From CALMFG01 sp963674805 (lineage in GTDB: Bacteria > Bacillota > Clostridia > Christensenellales > CALMFG01), in the NCBI GenBank assembly GCA_963674805.2, contig CAXXNY010000016.1, positions 558,001 to 622,000 on the forward strand: a stretch of 64,000 nucleotides of DNA, written 5' to 3'. The notes under the pieces were generated by a model, which made no database searches, was not told the origin of the DNA, and saw only the letters and a program-made list of their open reading frames with translations. The position numbers were made by a program, and so were the translations under genes. Of the stretch, positions 47,885-55,949 are shown in pieces; position 1 is the stretch's first letter, and each line of letters opens with the position of its first letter.

Positions 47885-48557
47885 TTAAAGTTTTGATACC
47901 TGGTCAGCAACATGCTTAATAGAATTAAGCGCTTCTTCCGGAAGTTTATCAAATCCGCCGCGTGCGGTTTGCTTTTCTTCTAAGAATCCAACTCTATCAT
48001 TCAGGCGCTTAACAAACTGGTCTTTATATTCCGGATCACTGAAATCCAATTTTGAATCCTTCGACCGGAAGAATCTCAACACTTTCAAGACCTGTGGGTT
48101 CAAACTTGGCTTTCTTTTCAACAATCTGTTCCAAAGTGCCTAATGTATGTGCGGGTTTAACCTTTTCGCCCATGAAGAATCCGGTGTTAAAGATATAGCA
48201 GTCAACGCCGCTTTCTTCGAACAGCTGCTTAAATACCTTATAGTCATTAATCAGCGGATAGGTTCTAAACGGGTTTGCATAAGGTTCAACAACCAATGCA
48301 TTCGGGTCTACGCCTTCTGCCAGACGTTCCGCAGACGTGCGTTTTGTTGCCAGCGTTGCACCGTACTGGATCGTTGATCTTTAATACCGGCGGTAATGTC
48401 GGTCTTTCATCAGCCAGATAATCGCGTTTGCCGGTTCCGGGAAATAGTTTTCACGGTTCGGCAACCAAAGAATGCTTTTAACCGCACGGCCGTTACCATT
48501 CCTGATATCTTCGGCTATGACCACTTTGTTTCCGTTGCCGTACGCAGCGGTTTCAAT
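47885..48557 (-). pseudogene. C-terminal remnant of a PEPCK-like (DUF4914-type) protein, frameshifted and 5'-truncated
   Basis: Reading the minus strand gives a continuous protein-like sequence only by joining frames. The first block has IETAAYGNGNKVVIAEDI, KSILWLPNRENYFPEPANA and IIWLMKDR, then breaks by a frame change near 48385-48400 (the next frame reads TLPPVLKINDP). A second block (ATLATKRTSAERLAEGVDPN, EPYANPFRTYPL, DCYIFNTGFF) ends in a stop near 48036. A third frame continues DFSDPEYKDQFVKRLNDR to the normal-looking stop at 47885. Nothing coding is found upstream of about 48557, so the N-terminal two thirds are gone. The content resembles the end of PEP-carboxykinase-like DUF4914 proteins; that name is from memory and less sure than the pseudogene status. 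Confidence 0.7.
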
Positions 48558-48649
48558 TGTTGTGATGATAAAAAAACAGCTAAATATAAAAAATGGCCTT
48601 TATTTATATTCAACAAACATCCTTCGCTTCCCTTTAATTTATTGTTATT

Positions 48650-49489
48650 TTATTCCAGTACCAAGCGGTTTATTAAGGATATAAACGCCTCTGTATTTAG
48701 TGTTTCGGCGCGGGCTGAGGCCGCAATACCCAGTGTGTTCAGCGCTTCCTCTGACTGGTCTCTGCTGTAACCCGCTTTTATCAGATTGTTGACCAGTGTT
48801 TTGCGTTTCATACCAAAGCAGGCTTTCACAAATGGGATAAACACATCCGGATCGATATCATACTTATCTTTCACATCAATCACAACCACCGCGGAGTCTA
48901 CATCCGGCTTCGGATAAAAGCATCCGCTGCCGACCGTCATACCGATTTTCGCATCTCCGAAAAAATCAATGATGACGGAAAGCAGTCCGTAGTCACGGCT
49001 GCCGGGCTTTGCGCATATCCGCTGGGCAACCTCCTTTTGGACCATGACCACCATGCGCGATAATGAAATCTTCGCCGTTAAAAAAGCCATGATGCACGCC
49101 GATGTAATATAATACGGCAGATTCGCCGCCACCGTTACCGGTGCGCCGCCGAAATGCTCCCGGCACAATTCGCCGATGTCTGTTTTTAGAATATCTGCGT
49201 TAACGAGTTTAAGCTTTGGCTCATCCTGAAACGTCCCGCTTAAATATCGGTAAAATCCCTGGTCGATTTCTACCGCAATCACTTTATCGGCTTCATTCAA
49301 AAGCCGCTCGGTCAGCGTTCCGAGCCCGGGGCCGACCTCAAAAATATCGCGGCCCTCAGGATTCACAAGCTGCGTGATTTTTTCCACTGCATTTTCGTCA
49401 ACCAAAAAATTCTGCCCGAATTTTTTCAGCGGTGAAAATCCGTATTGATTTAATGTTTGTTTAACGAATTTTAATGATGTGCGTTTCAT
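48650..49489 (-). CDS. rsmA: 16S rRNA (adenine(1518)-N(6)/adenine(1519)-N(6))-dimethyltransferase
   Basis: A 279-residue KsgA/RsmA methyltransferase that dimethylates two adenines in helix 45 of 16S rRNA. SAM-binding FEVGPGLGTLTERLL (about 50-64), acidic VEID, and the catalytic NLPYYITS motif are present, with FYPKPDVDSAVV near the C-terminal part. Full length. A TATAAT lies about 18 bases upstream of the ATG but has no good -35. The candidate structured RNA and its terminator lie directly upstream, so the gene may be read partly by passing that terminator. Confidence 0.96.
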   Translation of the reverse strand: MKRTSLKFVKQTLNQYGFSPLKKFGQNFLVDENAVEKITQLVNPEGRDIFEVGPGLGTLTERLLNEADKVIAVEIDQGFYRYLSGTFQDEPKLKLVNADILKTDIGELCREHFGGAPVTVAANLPYYITSACIMAFLTAKISLSRMVVMVQKEVAQRICAKPGSRDYGLLSVIIDFFGDAKIGMTVGSGCFYPKPDVDSAVVVIDVKDKYDIDPDVFIPFVKACFGMKRKTLVNNLIKAGYSRDQSEEALNTLGIAASARAETLNTEAFISLINRLVLE

Positions 49490-49527
49490 GATTCAGCCCT
49501 TGTTTATTATAACCGATTCGTTATATA

Positions 49528-49572
49528 AAAAGATAGCAAAAAGGAAAGTCGCGAAATACTTTCCTTTTTGCT
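49528..49572 (-). terminator. Strong terminator of the candidate RNA upstream of rsmA
   Basis: A perfect 15-bp stem (arms 49535-49549 and 49558-49572) with an eight-base loop, followed on the minus strand by ATCTTTTTATA. It ends 39-46 bases before the rsmA start. Confidence 0.88.
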
Positions 49573-49783
49573 GGACTAACATATATTTTATCGGAGGAAT
49601 AAAGTAATCAAATTTTATCTTTTTGGCTCCTGTGTATTCATTTCTAATGGTCTTTCTGCTCTGATGAAGGAGAACATCAGAGCAGCCCCAAAGACCATAA
49701 AGCTTAATAAAGGGGTTTATACTTAAATGAAGGTACTGTTCTCGGAACCCTTCAGAACCGCTGTTGAAGCAACTCTGATTTAT
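49528..49783 (-). ncRNA. Candidate structured non-coding RNA (or cis-acting leader of rsmA)
   Basis: A ~250-nt minus-strand transcript is predicted between a consensus promoter and a 15-bp terminator. It would fold into serial hairpins: one with arms TCAGA/TCTGA around GTTG-CTT-CAAC (49752-49778), and one with GAAGG/CCTTC around GTTC-CGA-GAAC (49729-49753). The third is a long hairpin with 7-bp and 11-bp stems, GGTCTTT and CTGCTCTGATG with their partners, and a CCCC/GGGG bulge (49649-49696). The 5' ATCAGAG also occurs in the third hairpin's arm, so an alternative pairing is possible. It does not look like tmRNA, SRP RNA, RNase P, T-box or a riboswitch I know. The overlapping 104-codon reading frame is not convincing. 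Confidence 0.65.
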
Positions 49784-49789
49784 GTTTAT

Positions 49790-49818
49790 ATTATATGCCC
49801 GTTTCATCTAAATGTCAA
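49790..49818 (-). promoter_or_regulatory. Promoter of the candidate structured RNA
   Basis: Perfect consensus on the minus strand: -35 TTGACA (49813-49818), 17-bp spacer, -10 TATAAT (49790-49795). It is one of the two strongest promoters by sequence in the window, together with the rRNA promoter. Confidence 0.85.
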
Positions 49819-49863
49819 TCTTTCGTAATATTTTTGTTACATAATGTTTACGTGTATTTTGTT

Positions 49864-49892
49864 TTGCATAACCTCTGTATTCCAAGTATAAT
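49864..49892 (+). promoter_or_regulatory. Promoter of the penicillin-binding protein gene
   Basis: -35 TTGCAT (49864-49869), 17-bp spacer, -10 TATAAT (49887-49892), 50 bases before the ATG and divergent from the RNA promoter 46 bases away. Confidence 0.7.
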
Positions 49893-49941
49893 TAACCTTG
49901 TTTAAGTGATTTGACAAAAATGTGCGGTTGAGGGTGCTCTC

Positions 49942-52020
49942 ATGAAGATTACATCTTGGATAAAAATTTGCGCTGTCCTGTGCCTGGCTCTTTTTTTGTC
50001 CGCGGTAACCGGATGCGAAACTGTTGATCCGTCTGTGGTTGCCGAAGCGTTTTTAGATTGCATCGCCAATCAGGATTTTGAAACCGCTTATTCTTATATC
50101 TGGCCGTATGACAATGATGCTTTGGACAAAGACGCCTTCATTGCAAAATACGAAGCCGTTTTTTCCGGACTTGAGATTGAGTCGATGGAGGTCTATGATA
50201 CCTTTGCCACTACCGATTCATTCGGAACCACCTACACCTATACCTGTTCATACGTCACAAAGTCCTACGGTATCTACACCTATGATTTTTCGATGGATTT
50301 AAAGCATGTCGATGACGAGGTCTATGTCAACTGGGGACAGGACCTGATCTTTCCGTTTATGGATTTTGAGGATAAACTGCTGATCGAAACGCTGAAAGCT
50401 TCCCGCGGCGAGATCTTCACCAGAGACGGCGAGCTCGTGGCCGAAAACGCGTACGGCTTAGCGGTTTATATGGACGTCACGAAAATTAAAAATATTTTAA
50501 CGGTGTGCGATGCGTTATCGCCGATCCTCGATGTCACCCAAAATGATATTATTGAAGTCTTTAATAAAACGCTGGCTTTGAACGAACAGCTTGGCCGCAA
50601 CAATGTCGGTGTCATTGATTCTTACGCACTGGATCATTTTACCGACGAGCAAAAAGCTGCCATCGTTTCCGTTGAGGGTATCGGCATTGACACCGAAACC
50701 TTCGCGCCGATTCGCTACTACCCGTATAAAGAATACATGGCCCATATTCTCGGCTATATGGGATATATCACCGAAGAATATCTCGAAGCCCATCCCGACA
50801 GAGGATACAATACCGACTCAATGGTGGGCAAGGCCGGACTTGAAGCCGAGTATGAGGATGTATTAAGAGGCACCGACGGTAAAATTGTTTATGTTGCCGA
50901 CAAGTGGGGCAACCAGAAGGTGGTGCTTTATGAAGACCCGGTTGAAGAAGGCAAAGACCTGATTCTTAATATTGATCTTGAGACGCAGATAAAAGCATAT
51001 AAACTTCTGGCAAACAATACATACAAAAACCAAAACGGTGTCGCGATTGTGCTGGATGCAAAGACCGGTGCGGTCGAAGCCATGAGTTCGTATCCCAGCT
51101 ATGACAACAACATTTTCTCTTTCCCTGTGGATACGGATACCTGGAACTCGCTGATTAGCGACGACTCCAACCAGCCGATGTATGACCGGTGCACACAGGG
51201 GCTTTATCCGCCGGGCTCACTCATCAAACCGTTCACCATCGTTCCGGCTTTAGAGCTTGGCGTCCTGACGCCTTCTACGGAGTTTACCGGAACCATCGTG
51301 AACAACCAATGGATGCCGAACCGGTCGGACTGGAACTCAAAGCCCATCACCCGTGCCGGCAACTCAGGCAGCCCGCTGACACTGACAAACGCATTAATCC
51401 ATTCGGACAACATTTACTTTGCATGGGCAGCGTTAAAGGTAGGCGAAGAAAATCTGGTCTCTTATTTAAAACGTATCGGGTTTGAATCTGAGTTCGATTT
51501 TGATCTGGACGTCGGCATGTCCAACATCACCAATACCGGCACCAATATCTATCCGCGCATGCTCGCCGACCTGGGGTACGGACAGGCGCAGATGCTGATT
51601 TCGCCTATTCAAATGTCCAGCCTGTTTTCGGCGTACGCCAACGGAACCGGCGACTCCGTCAGACCAATGCTGGTCAAAGAGATTAAACAGACACAGGGTA
51701 CCGATTATGTGACGATTGAGACCATGTCTCCGGAAATCGCCGTCTATGATGTCTTTAAGGACAGCACCTATAATACAATTCTGCCGCTGTTAAAACGCGT
51801 TATCACAGAAGGGACCGGCCGTCGCGCCCAGACCAGCGGCGTCACGCTGGCAGGTAAAACCGGTACCGCAGAAGTCGGCACATATACGGCCGAAATTTCG
51901 TGGTTCGCGAGTTTTTGGGTCAACGGCAGCTATAACCGACAGGTTCTTGTGGCGCTGGAATCCAAAGAAGGCCAGGGCAATGTGAAGTTTATTGTCGGCA
52001 AAGCCCTGCTTACCCCGTAA
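49942..52020 (+). CDS. Class B penicillin-binding protein with MecA_N-like domain, lipoprotein type
   Basis: A 692-residue peptidoglycan transpeptidase. The N terminus is a signal with a lipobox (VTGC, cysteine 25), so it is probably lipid-anchored and not held by a TM helix. An NTF2-like MecA_N domain follows (about 30-135: VVAEAFLDCIANQDFETAYSY), then the PBP dimerisation domain (about 150-330) and the transpeptidase. The catalytic motifs are S426-LIK429, S488-DN and K639-TGT. The architecture is that of PBP3/PbpC of Bacillus and PBP2a of Staphylococcus, which often have low beta-lactam affinity. Resistance cannot be concluded from sequence alone. Confidence 0.92.
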   Translation: MKITSWIKICAVLCLALFLSAVTGCETVDPSVVAEAFLDCIANQDFETAYSYIWPYDNDALDKDAFIAKYEAVFSGLEIESMEVYDTFATTDSFGTTYTYTCSYVTKSYGIYTYDFSMDLKHVDDEVYVNWGQDLIFPFMDFEDKLLIETLKASRGEIFTRDGELVAENAYGLAVYMDVTKIKNILTVCDALSPILDVTQNDIIEVFNKTLALNEQLGRNNVGVIDSYALDHFTDEQKAAIVSVEGIGIDTETFAPIRYYPYKEYMAHILGYMGYITEEYLEAHPDRGYNTDSMVGKAGLEAEYEDVLRGTDGKIVYVADKWGNQKVVLYEDPVEEGKDLILNIDLETQIKAYKLLANNTYKNQNGVAIVLDAKTGAVEAMSSYPSYDNNIFSFPVDTDTWNSLISDDSNQPMYDRCTQGLYPPGSLIKPFTIVPALELGVLTPSTEFTGTIVNNQWMPNRSDWNSKPITRAGNSGSPLTLTNALIHSDNIYFAWAALKVGEENLVSYLKRIGFESEFDFDLDVGMSNITNTGTNIYPRMLADLGYGQAQMLISPIQMSSLFSAYANGTGDSVRPMLVKEIKQTQGTDYVTIETMSPEIAVYDVFKDSTYNTILPLLKRVITEGTGRRAQTSGVTLAGKTGTAEVGTYTAEISWFASFWVNGSYNRQVLVALESKEGQGNVKFIVGKALLTP

Positions 52021-52064
52021 TCATGTAAAGCTAAACACTTTGCTCTCTTTTTACCTCTCACATC

Positions 52065-52093
52065 TTGAACAATCAGCGGTTATCCGATATGAT
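52065..52093 (+). promoter_or_regulatory. cysD-cysNC-cysQ promoter
   Basis: -35 TTGAAC (52065-52070), 17-bp spacer, -10 TATGAT (52088-52093), 38 bases before cysD. Its position rules out the upstream in-frame start at 52065. Confidence 0.6.
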
Positions 52094-52130
52094 AGAGTCC
52101 GAAATAATGATTCTTTATTTAGGAGAGCCT

Positions 52131-53030
52131 ATGAACCCATTAACCCACTTGGATAATCTCGAAGCGGAAGCGATATATATTATTCGGGAAGTGGCGGCGG
52201 AGTGTGCCAAGCCGGTAATGCTGTATTCGATCGGCAAGGACAGTTCGGTCATGCTGCATCTGGCGCTCAAAGCGTTTTATCCCGAAAAACCGCCGTTTCC
52301 GTTTATGCATATCGATACCACCTGGAAGTTTAAAGAGATGATCGCCTTCCGTGATGCGGTTGCAAAAAAGCATGGTATTGAGATGATTGTTTATACTAAC
52401 GAGGACGGCGTCAAGCAGGGCTTAAATCCCTTCGACCACGGTGCGGCGTATACCGACATTATGAAGACGGCGGCCTTAAAACAGGCATTGGACAAATACC
52501 AGTTCGACGCGGCATTCGGCGGCGCAAGGCGCGATGAAGAAAAGTCCCGCGCCAAGGAACGTATCTTTTCCTTCCGGAACACCACACACGCCTGGGATCC
52601 CAAAAACCAGCGCCCTGAAATGTGGAAGCTTTTTAATACCGCCATCAACAAGGGCGAGAGCATCCGTGTCTTCCCGATTTCAAACTGGACCGAAAAAGAC
52701 ATATGGCAGTATATCAGACGCGAAAAAATTGACATCGTGCCGCTTTATTTTGCGGCAAAACGCCCTGTGGTTTACCGCGACGGCAACATCATTATGGTGG
52801 ATGACGACCGGATGCGCCTAAACCCCGGTGAAAAACCCGAAATCAAGAATGTACGTTTTCGGACACTGGGGTGTTACCCGCTGACCGGCGGATTTGAGTC
52901 CACCGCAAACACGTTGGACGAAATAATCGACGAAACACTGGCGGCGATTGCATCCGAACGTACCAGCCGCGTGATTGATAATGAAGCGGCAGGCAGCATG
53001 GAACGGCGTAAACGGGAGGGATACTTCTAA
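52131..53030 (+). CDS. cysD: Sulfate adenylyltransferase subunit 2
   Basis: A 299-residue PP-loop ATP pyrophosphatase that makes adenosine 5'-phosphosulfate from ATP and sulfate with the CysN GTPase. The PP-loop is SIGKDSSVMLHLALKAF, with GGARRDEEKSRAKER and the C-terminal RERTLGCYPLTG-like block (FRTLGCYPLTGG) present. ATG 52131 is preceded by AGGAGA. The stop codon overlaps the cysNC start by one base. Confidence 0.95.
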   Translation: MNPLTHLDNLEAEAIYIIREVAAECAKPVMLYSIGKDSSVMLHLALKAFYPEKPPFPFMHIDTTWKFKEMIAFRDAVAKKHGIEMIVYTNEDGVKQGLNPFDHGAAYTDIMKTAALKQALDKYQFDAAFGGARRDEEKSRAKERIFSFRNTTHAWDPKNQRPEMWKLFNTAINKGESIRVFPISNWTEKDIWQYIRREKIDIVPLYFAAKRPVVYRDGNIIMVDDDRMRLNPGEKPEIKNVRFRTLGCYPLTGGFESTANTLDEIIDETLAAIASERTSRVIDNEAAGSMERRKREGYF

Positions 53031-54856
53031 TGAAAGACATTTTAAAGTTCTTAACCTGCGGTTCAGTGGACGACGGAAAGTCCACACTGATCGGCCATAT
53101 GCTGTATGATGCAAAACTGCTGTTTGCCGATCAGGAAAACGCACTGGAACTGGACAGCAAAATCGGCAGCCGCGGCGGCAAGCTTGACTATTCATTATTG
53201 CTGGACGGCTTAATGGCGGAGCGCGAGCAGGGTATTACCATCGACGTGGCCTACCGCTATTTCACCACCGAAAACCGTTCGTTTATTGTGGCGGACTGTC
53301 CGGGGCATGAGCAGTATACCCGAAACATGGCGGTCGGCGCTTCATTCGCCGATCTGGCTGTTATATTGGTTGACGCCTCAAACGGCGTGGCATCACAGAC
53401 CCGGCGGCATACACGGATATGCGCCCTGATGGGCATCCGGCACGTAGTTTTAGCCGTCAATAAAATGGACTTGGTCGAATACGACAAAGCACGGTTTGAG
53501 GACATCGCACGGGAATTTCAGTCGCTGTCTGCACCGTTTCATTTCGCGTCGGTTCATATTATTCCCGTATCCGCAACCGAAGGGGACAACCTGACGGCGA
53601 TTTCCGGCAACACCCCTTGGTATCAAAGCAAACCGCTTTTAGAATACTTGGAAACCATTGATGTCGCCAGAGAAGCGGCGGCGCACAGCTTTGTACTGCC
53701 GGTGCAGCGCGTCTGCAGACCGGACCACACATTCCGCGGATTCCAGGGGCAGATCGAGGGCGGCAGTGTCTCTGCCGGCGACGAACTGACCGTACTGCCG
53801 AACCAGGAGACCGCAAAAGTCAAAGCGATTTATGTTGCGGATAAAAAGGCCAAGCATGCAACAGCAGGACAGCCCGTGACCATTCAGCTGGACCGGGAGA
53901 TCGATGTATCGCGCGGCAGCGTACTGGTTTCCGGCGGAATGCCTGAAGTGTCCGATATGTTCACCGCCACTTTACTCTGGATGGATAATGATCATCTGGT
54001 GGCAGGCAGGAACTACCTGTTAAAATGCGGCACCATGACCATCCCTGCGACTGTTCTTTCCATTAAATATAAACTGGACATCAACACCGGACAGCATCTG
54101 TCCGCAAAGAAACTCATCAAGAATGAGATTGCATCTTGTGACATCATCACCTCAAAGCCGATTGTTTTCGATGCGTTTGACAAAACGCATGCACTCGGCG
54201 GATTTATCCTGATTGACCGCGTCACCAATATGACGTCGGCCTGCGGCGTTATTGCGCACTCACTGCGGCGTTCCGAGAACGTGGTCTGGCAGGAAAGCGA
54301 TATCGACCGTGACATCCGGGCGCAGCAAAAAAACCAGCAGCCGTATACGCTTTGGTTTACCGGACTTTCGGGTTCGGGGAAATCAACGCTGGCGAACGCG
54401 TTGGAAAAACGGCTGGTTGCACAGGGCAAACATACCATGCTGCTGGACGGTGACAATGTTCGTCACGGCTTAAATAAGAATCTCGGATTCACCGAAGCCG
54501 ACCGCGTGGAGAATATCCGCAGGATATCCGAGGTCGCACGGCTGATGAACGATGCGGGGCTGATTGTACTGACCGCATTCGTATCGCCGTATATCTCCGA
54601 CCGGCTTCAGGCCCGCGAGATTATCGGGCCCGGTTTCACCGAAATCTATGTCAACACACCTTTAGAGGTTTGTGAAAAGCGCGATGTAAAGGGGCTGTAT
54701 AAAAAAGCGCGACGCGGCGAAATCCCGAACTTCACGGGCATCTCTGATCCGTATGAACCGCCGGCAGAAGCGGAGATTGTGATTGATACCTCGGATATCT
54801 CGATCGAAAAAGCGGCAGACCGGCTGATAGACGAATTGGAGAAACTGGGATATTAA
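53030..54856 (+). CDS. cysNC: Sulfate adenylyltransferase subunit 1 fused to adenylylsulfate kinase (CysNC)
   Basis: A 608-residue bifunctional protein. Residues about 1-420 are an EF-Tu-like GTPase (GSVDDGKST at 11-19, DCPGHEQYTRNMA, NKMDLV) that drives sulfate adenylylation. Residues about 440-608 are APS kinase (P-loop GLSGSGKST near 444-452, DGDNVRHGLN, FVSPYISDRL), which makes PAPS. The fusion corresponds to NodQ and to CysNC of other bacteria. It is the middle gene of cysD-cysNC-cysQ. Confidence 0.96.
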   Translation: MKDILKFLTCGSVDDGKSTLIGHMLYDAKLLFADQENALELDSKIGSRGGKLDYSLLLDGLMAEREQGITIDVAYRYFTTENRSFIVADCPGHEQYTRNMAVGASFADLAVILVDASNGVASQTRRHTRICALMGIRHVVLAVNKMDLVEYDKARFEDIAREFQSLSAPFHFASVHIIPVSATEGDNLTAISGNTPWYQSKPLLEYLETIDVAREAAAHSFVLPVQRVCRPDHTFRGFQGQIEGGSVSAGDELTVLPNQETAKVKAIYVADKKAKHATAGQPVTIQLDREIDVSRGSVLVSGGMPEVSDMFTATLLWMDNDHLVAGRNYLLKCGTMTIPATVLSIKYKLDINTGQHLSAKKLIKNEIASCDIITSKPIVFDAFDKTHALGGFILIDRVTNMTSACGVIAHSLRRSENVVWQESDIDRDIRAQQKNQQPYTLWFTGLSGSGKSTLANALEKRLVAQGKHTMLLDGDNVRHGLNKNLGFTEADRVENIRRISEVARLMNDAGLIVLTAFVSPYISDRLQAREIIGPGFTEIYVNTPLEVCEKRDVKGLYKKARRGEIPNFTGISDPYEPPAEAEIVIDTSDISIEKAADRLIDELEKLGY

Positions 54857-54858
54857 TC

Positions 54859-55638
54859 ATGGATATCAATAAAGCTTTAGAAACCGCCATGTCGTTTGCG
54901 GTCAGCGCCGGCAACGTCATCATGGACGTTTACCAAAAGGACTTTGACGTCGATTATAAGGACGACGCTTCTCCGCTCACCGATGCGGACCGAAAGGCAA
55001 GCGCCGTCATCACGGAAGGCATCCGATCTGCCTTTCCGGATATTGCTTATCTTTGCGAAGAAGAAAAGGACGATTTATCCCGTTTAAATGAATCGTATTG
55101 TTTTATCGTCGATCCGCTGGACGGCACAAAAGAGTTTGTCAAGCGTAACGGCGAGTTTACGGTCAACATCGCACTCGTGAGGGACGGCGCACCGGTCATG
55201 GGCGTAATCTATGTTCCGGTGACAAAGGATTTATATTATGCTGCCGAAGGATTGGGCAGTTATTTATTAAAGCCTGACGGCATAAAAAAACAGCTGCACG
55301 TCACGGACAAAACCAATGACCTGATTATGGTGGGAAGCAAGTCCCACAGGTCAGAAGCTCTAGGCGCACTGATCGATGCACATCGCGGCCAAATCAGCGA
55401 CCTGGTCTCCTGTGGCAGCAGCCTGAAAGGGTGTATGGTCGCATCCGGTGAAGCGGATATCTACTACCGCTACGGACTGACCTGTGAGTGGGATACCTGC
55501 GCCATGCAGTGCATTGCCGAGCAGGCAGGTGCGGTATTTATGCAGATGGACAACACGCCGATGACTTATAACCGGAAAAGCACGCTGAACGAAAAGGGAT
55601 TTTTCATCGTAAACCGCAAAGAAAATATCTTTGTTTAA
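54859..55638 (+). CDS. cysQ: 3'(2'),5'-bisphosphate nucleotidase
   Basis: A 259-residue inositol-monophosphatase-fold enzyme that removes the 3'-phosphate from PAP, or from PAPS. The magnesium site is visible in EEEKDD and VDPLDGTKEFVKRNGEFTVNIAL, with CEWDTCAMQCIAEQAGA near the C terminus. It begins two bases after cysNC stops and ends at a strong terminator. PAP is the by-product of sulfotransferases and of PAPS reductase, so it fits PAPS use. Confidence 0.94.
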   Translation: MDINKALETAMSFAVSAGNVIMDVYQKDFDVDYKDDASPLTDADRKASAVITEGIRSAFPDIAYLCEEEKDDLSRLNESYCFIVDPLDGTKEFVKRNGEFTVNIALVRDGAPVMGVIYVPVTKDLYYAAEGLGSYLLKPDGIKKQLHVTDKTNDLIMVGSKSHRSEALGALIDAHRGQISDLVSCGSSLKGCMVASGEADIYYRYGLTCEWDTCAMQCIAEQAGAVFMQMDNTPMTYNRKSTLNEKGFFIVNRKENIFV

Positions 55639-55652
55639 TCAAATATTTACGG

Positions 55653-55677
55653 CCCGCACATCATGTGCGGGTTTTTT
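55653..55677 (+). terminator. Terminator of the cysD-cysNC-cysQ operon
   Basis: Stem CCCGCACA/TGTGCGGG with a three-base loop followed by TTTTTT, 15 bases after the cysQ stop. Confidence 0.92.
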
Positions 55678-55709
55678 AATTTTATACCGGAAATCTTTTG
55701 GGTTGACGG

Positions 55710-55738
55710 TTGCGCTTGACGAATCAGCGGAGTATAAT
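55710..55738 (+). promoter_or_regulatory. corA promoter with a ~205-base leader
   Basis: -35 TTGCGC (55710-55715), 17-bp spacer, -10 TATAAT (55733-55738). The corA ATG is at 55950, so the transcript has a long leader. It holds a possible leader peptide, a hairpin GCTGTT/AACAGC near 55842-55858 and an imperfect GGTCATG/CATGAGCC hairpin near 55860-55880. Confidence 0.65.
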
Positions 55739-55774
55739 ACTAAAGAAGTTGACAAAAAAAGGTGGTGGGCAGAC

Positions 55775-55867
55775 GTGGATGCGGATCCTAAACGAAGAAG
55801 CATAAGTCTTAAGGCGAAACGATCGCATTATTTGCTCTGCTCGCTGTTGGGTAACAGCTGGTCATGA
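55775..55867 (+). CDS. Putative leader peptide upstream of corA
   Basis: A 30-residue reading frame from GTG 55775 starts MDADPKRRSISLKAKR and ends GNSWS at a TGA that overlaps a following ATG. An AGGTGG sits nine bases before the GTG, the same ribosome-site sequence as before corA itself. The acidic/proline beginning followed by basic residues is like MgtL of enteric bacteria, where Asp/Glu/Pro codons destabilise ribosomes at low magnesium and switch on a magnesium transporter. This parallel is inference. The frame also runs open further upstream, but the promoter position excludes that part. Confidence 0.5.
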   Translation: MDADPKRRSISLKAKRSHYLLCSLLGNSWS

Positions 55868-55949
55868 TGGCCATGAGCCGCTGAATTTCTTTGAGCAAAT
55901 CATCCGATTCTTTCGCCGGGAATAAAAAACTTTTAGGTGGTGAAAGATC

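Noticed and set aside
49528..49783. 6S RNA, tmRNA, SRP RNA, RNase P RNA or T-box for the candidate RNA
   Set aside because: The ends do not pair as in 6S, and the conserved blocks of tmRNA, SRP, RNase P and T-box leaders are not seen. Only a covariance search can close this.
49493..49807. A 104-codon frame on the minus strand upstream of rsmA
   Set aside because: It starts upstream of the predicted transcription start, runs through the hairpins and the terminator, and looks unlike any protein. The RNA reading is better.
55745..55949. M-box (ykoK) or yybP-ykoY riboswitch before corA
   Set aside because: The conserved M-box block GTTAGGTGAGGCTCC and the yybP-ykoY GGGGAGTAG block are absent.
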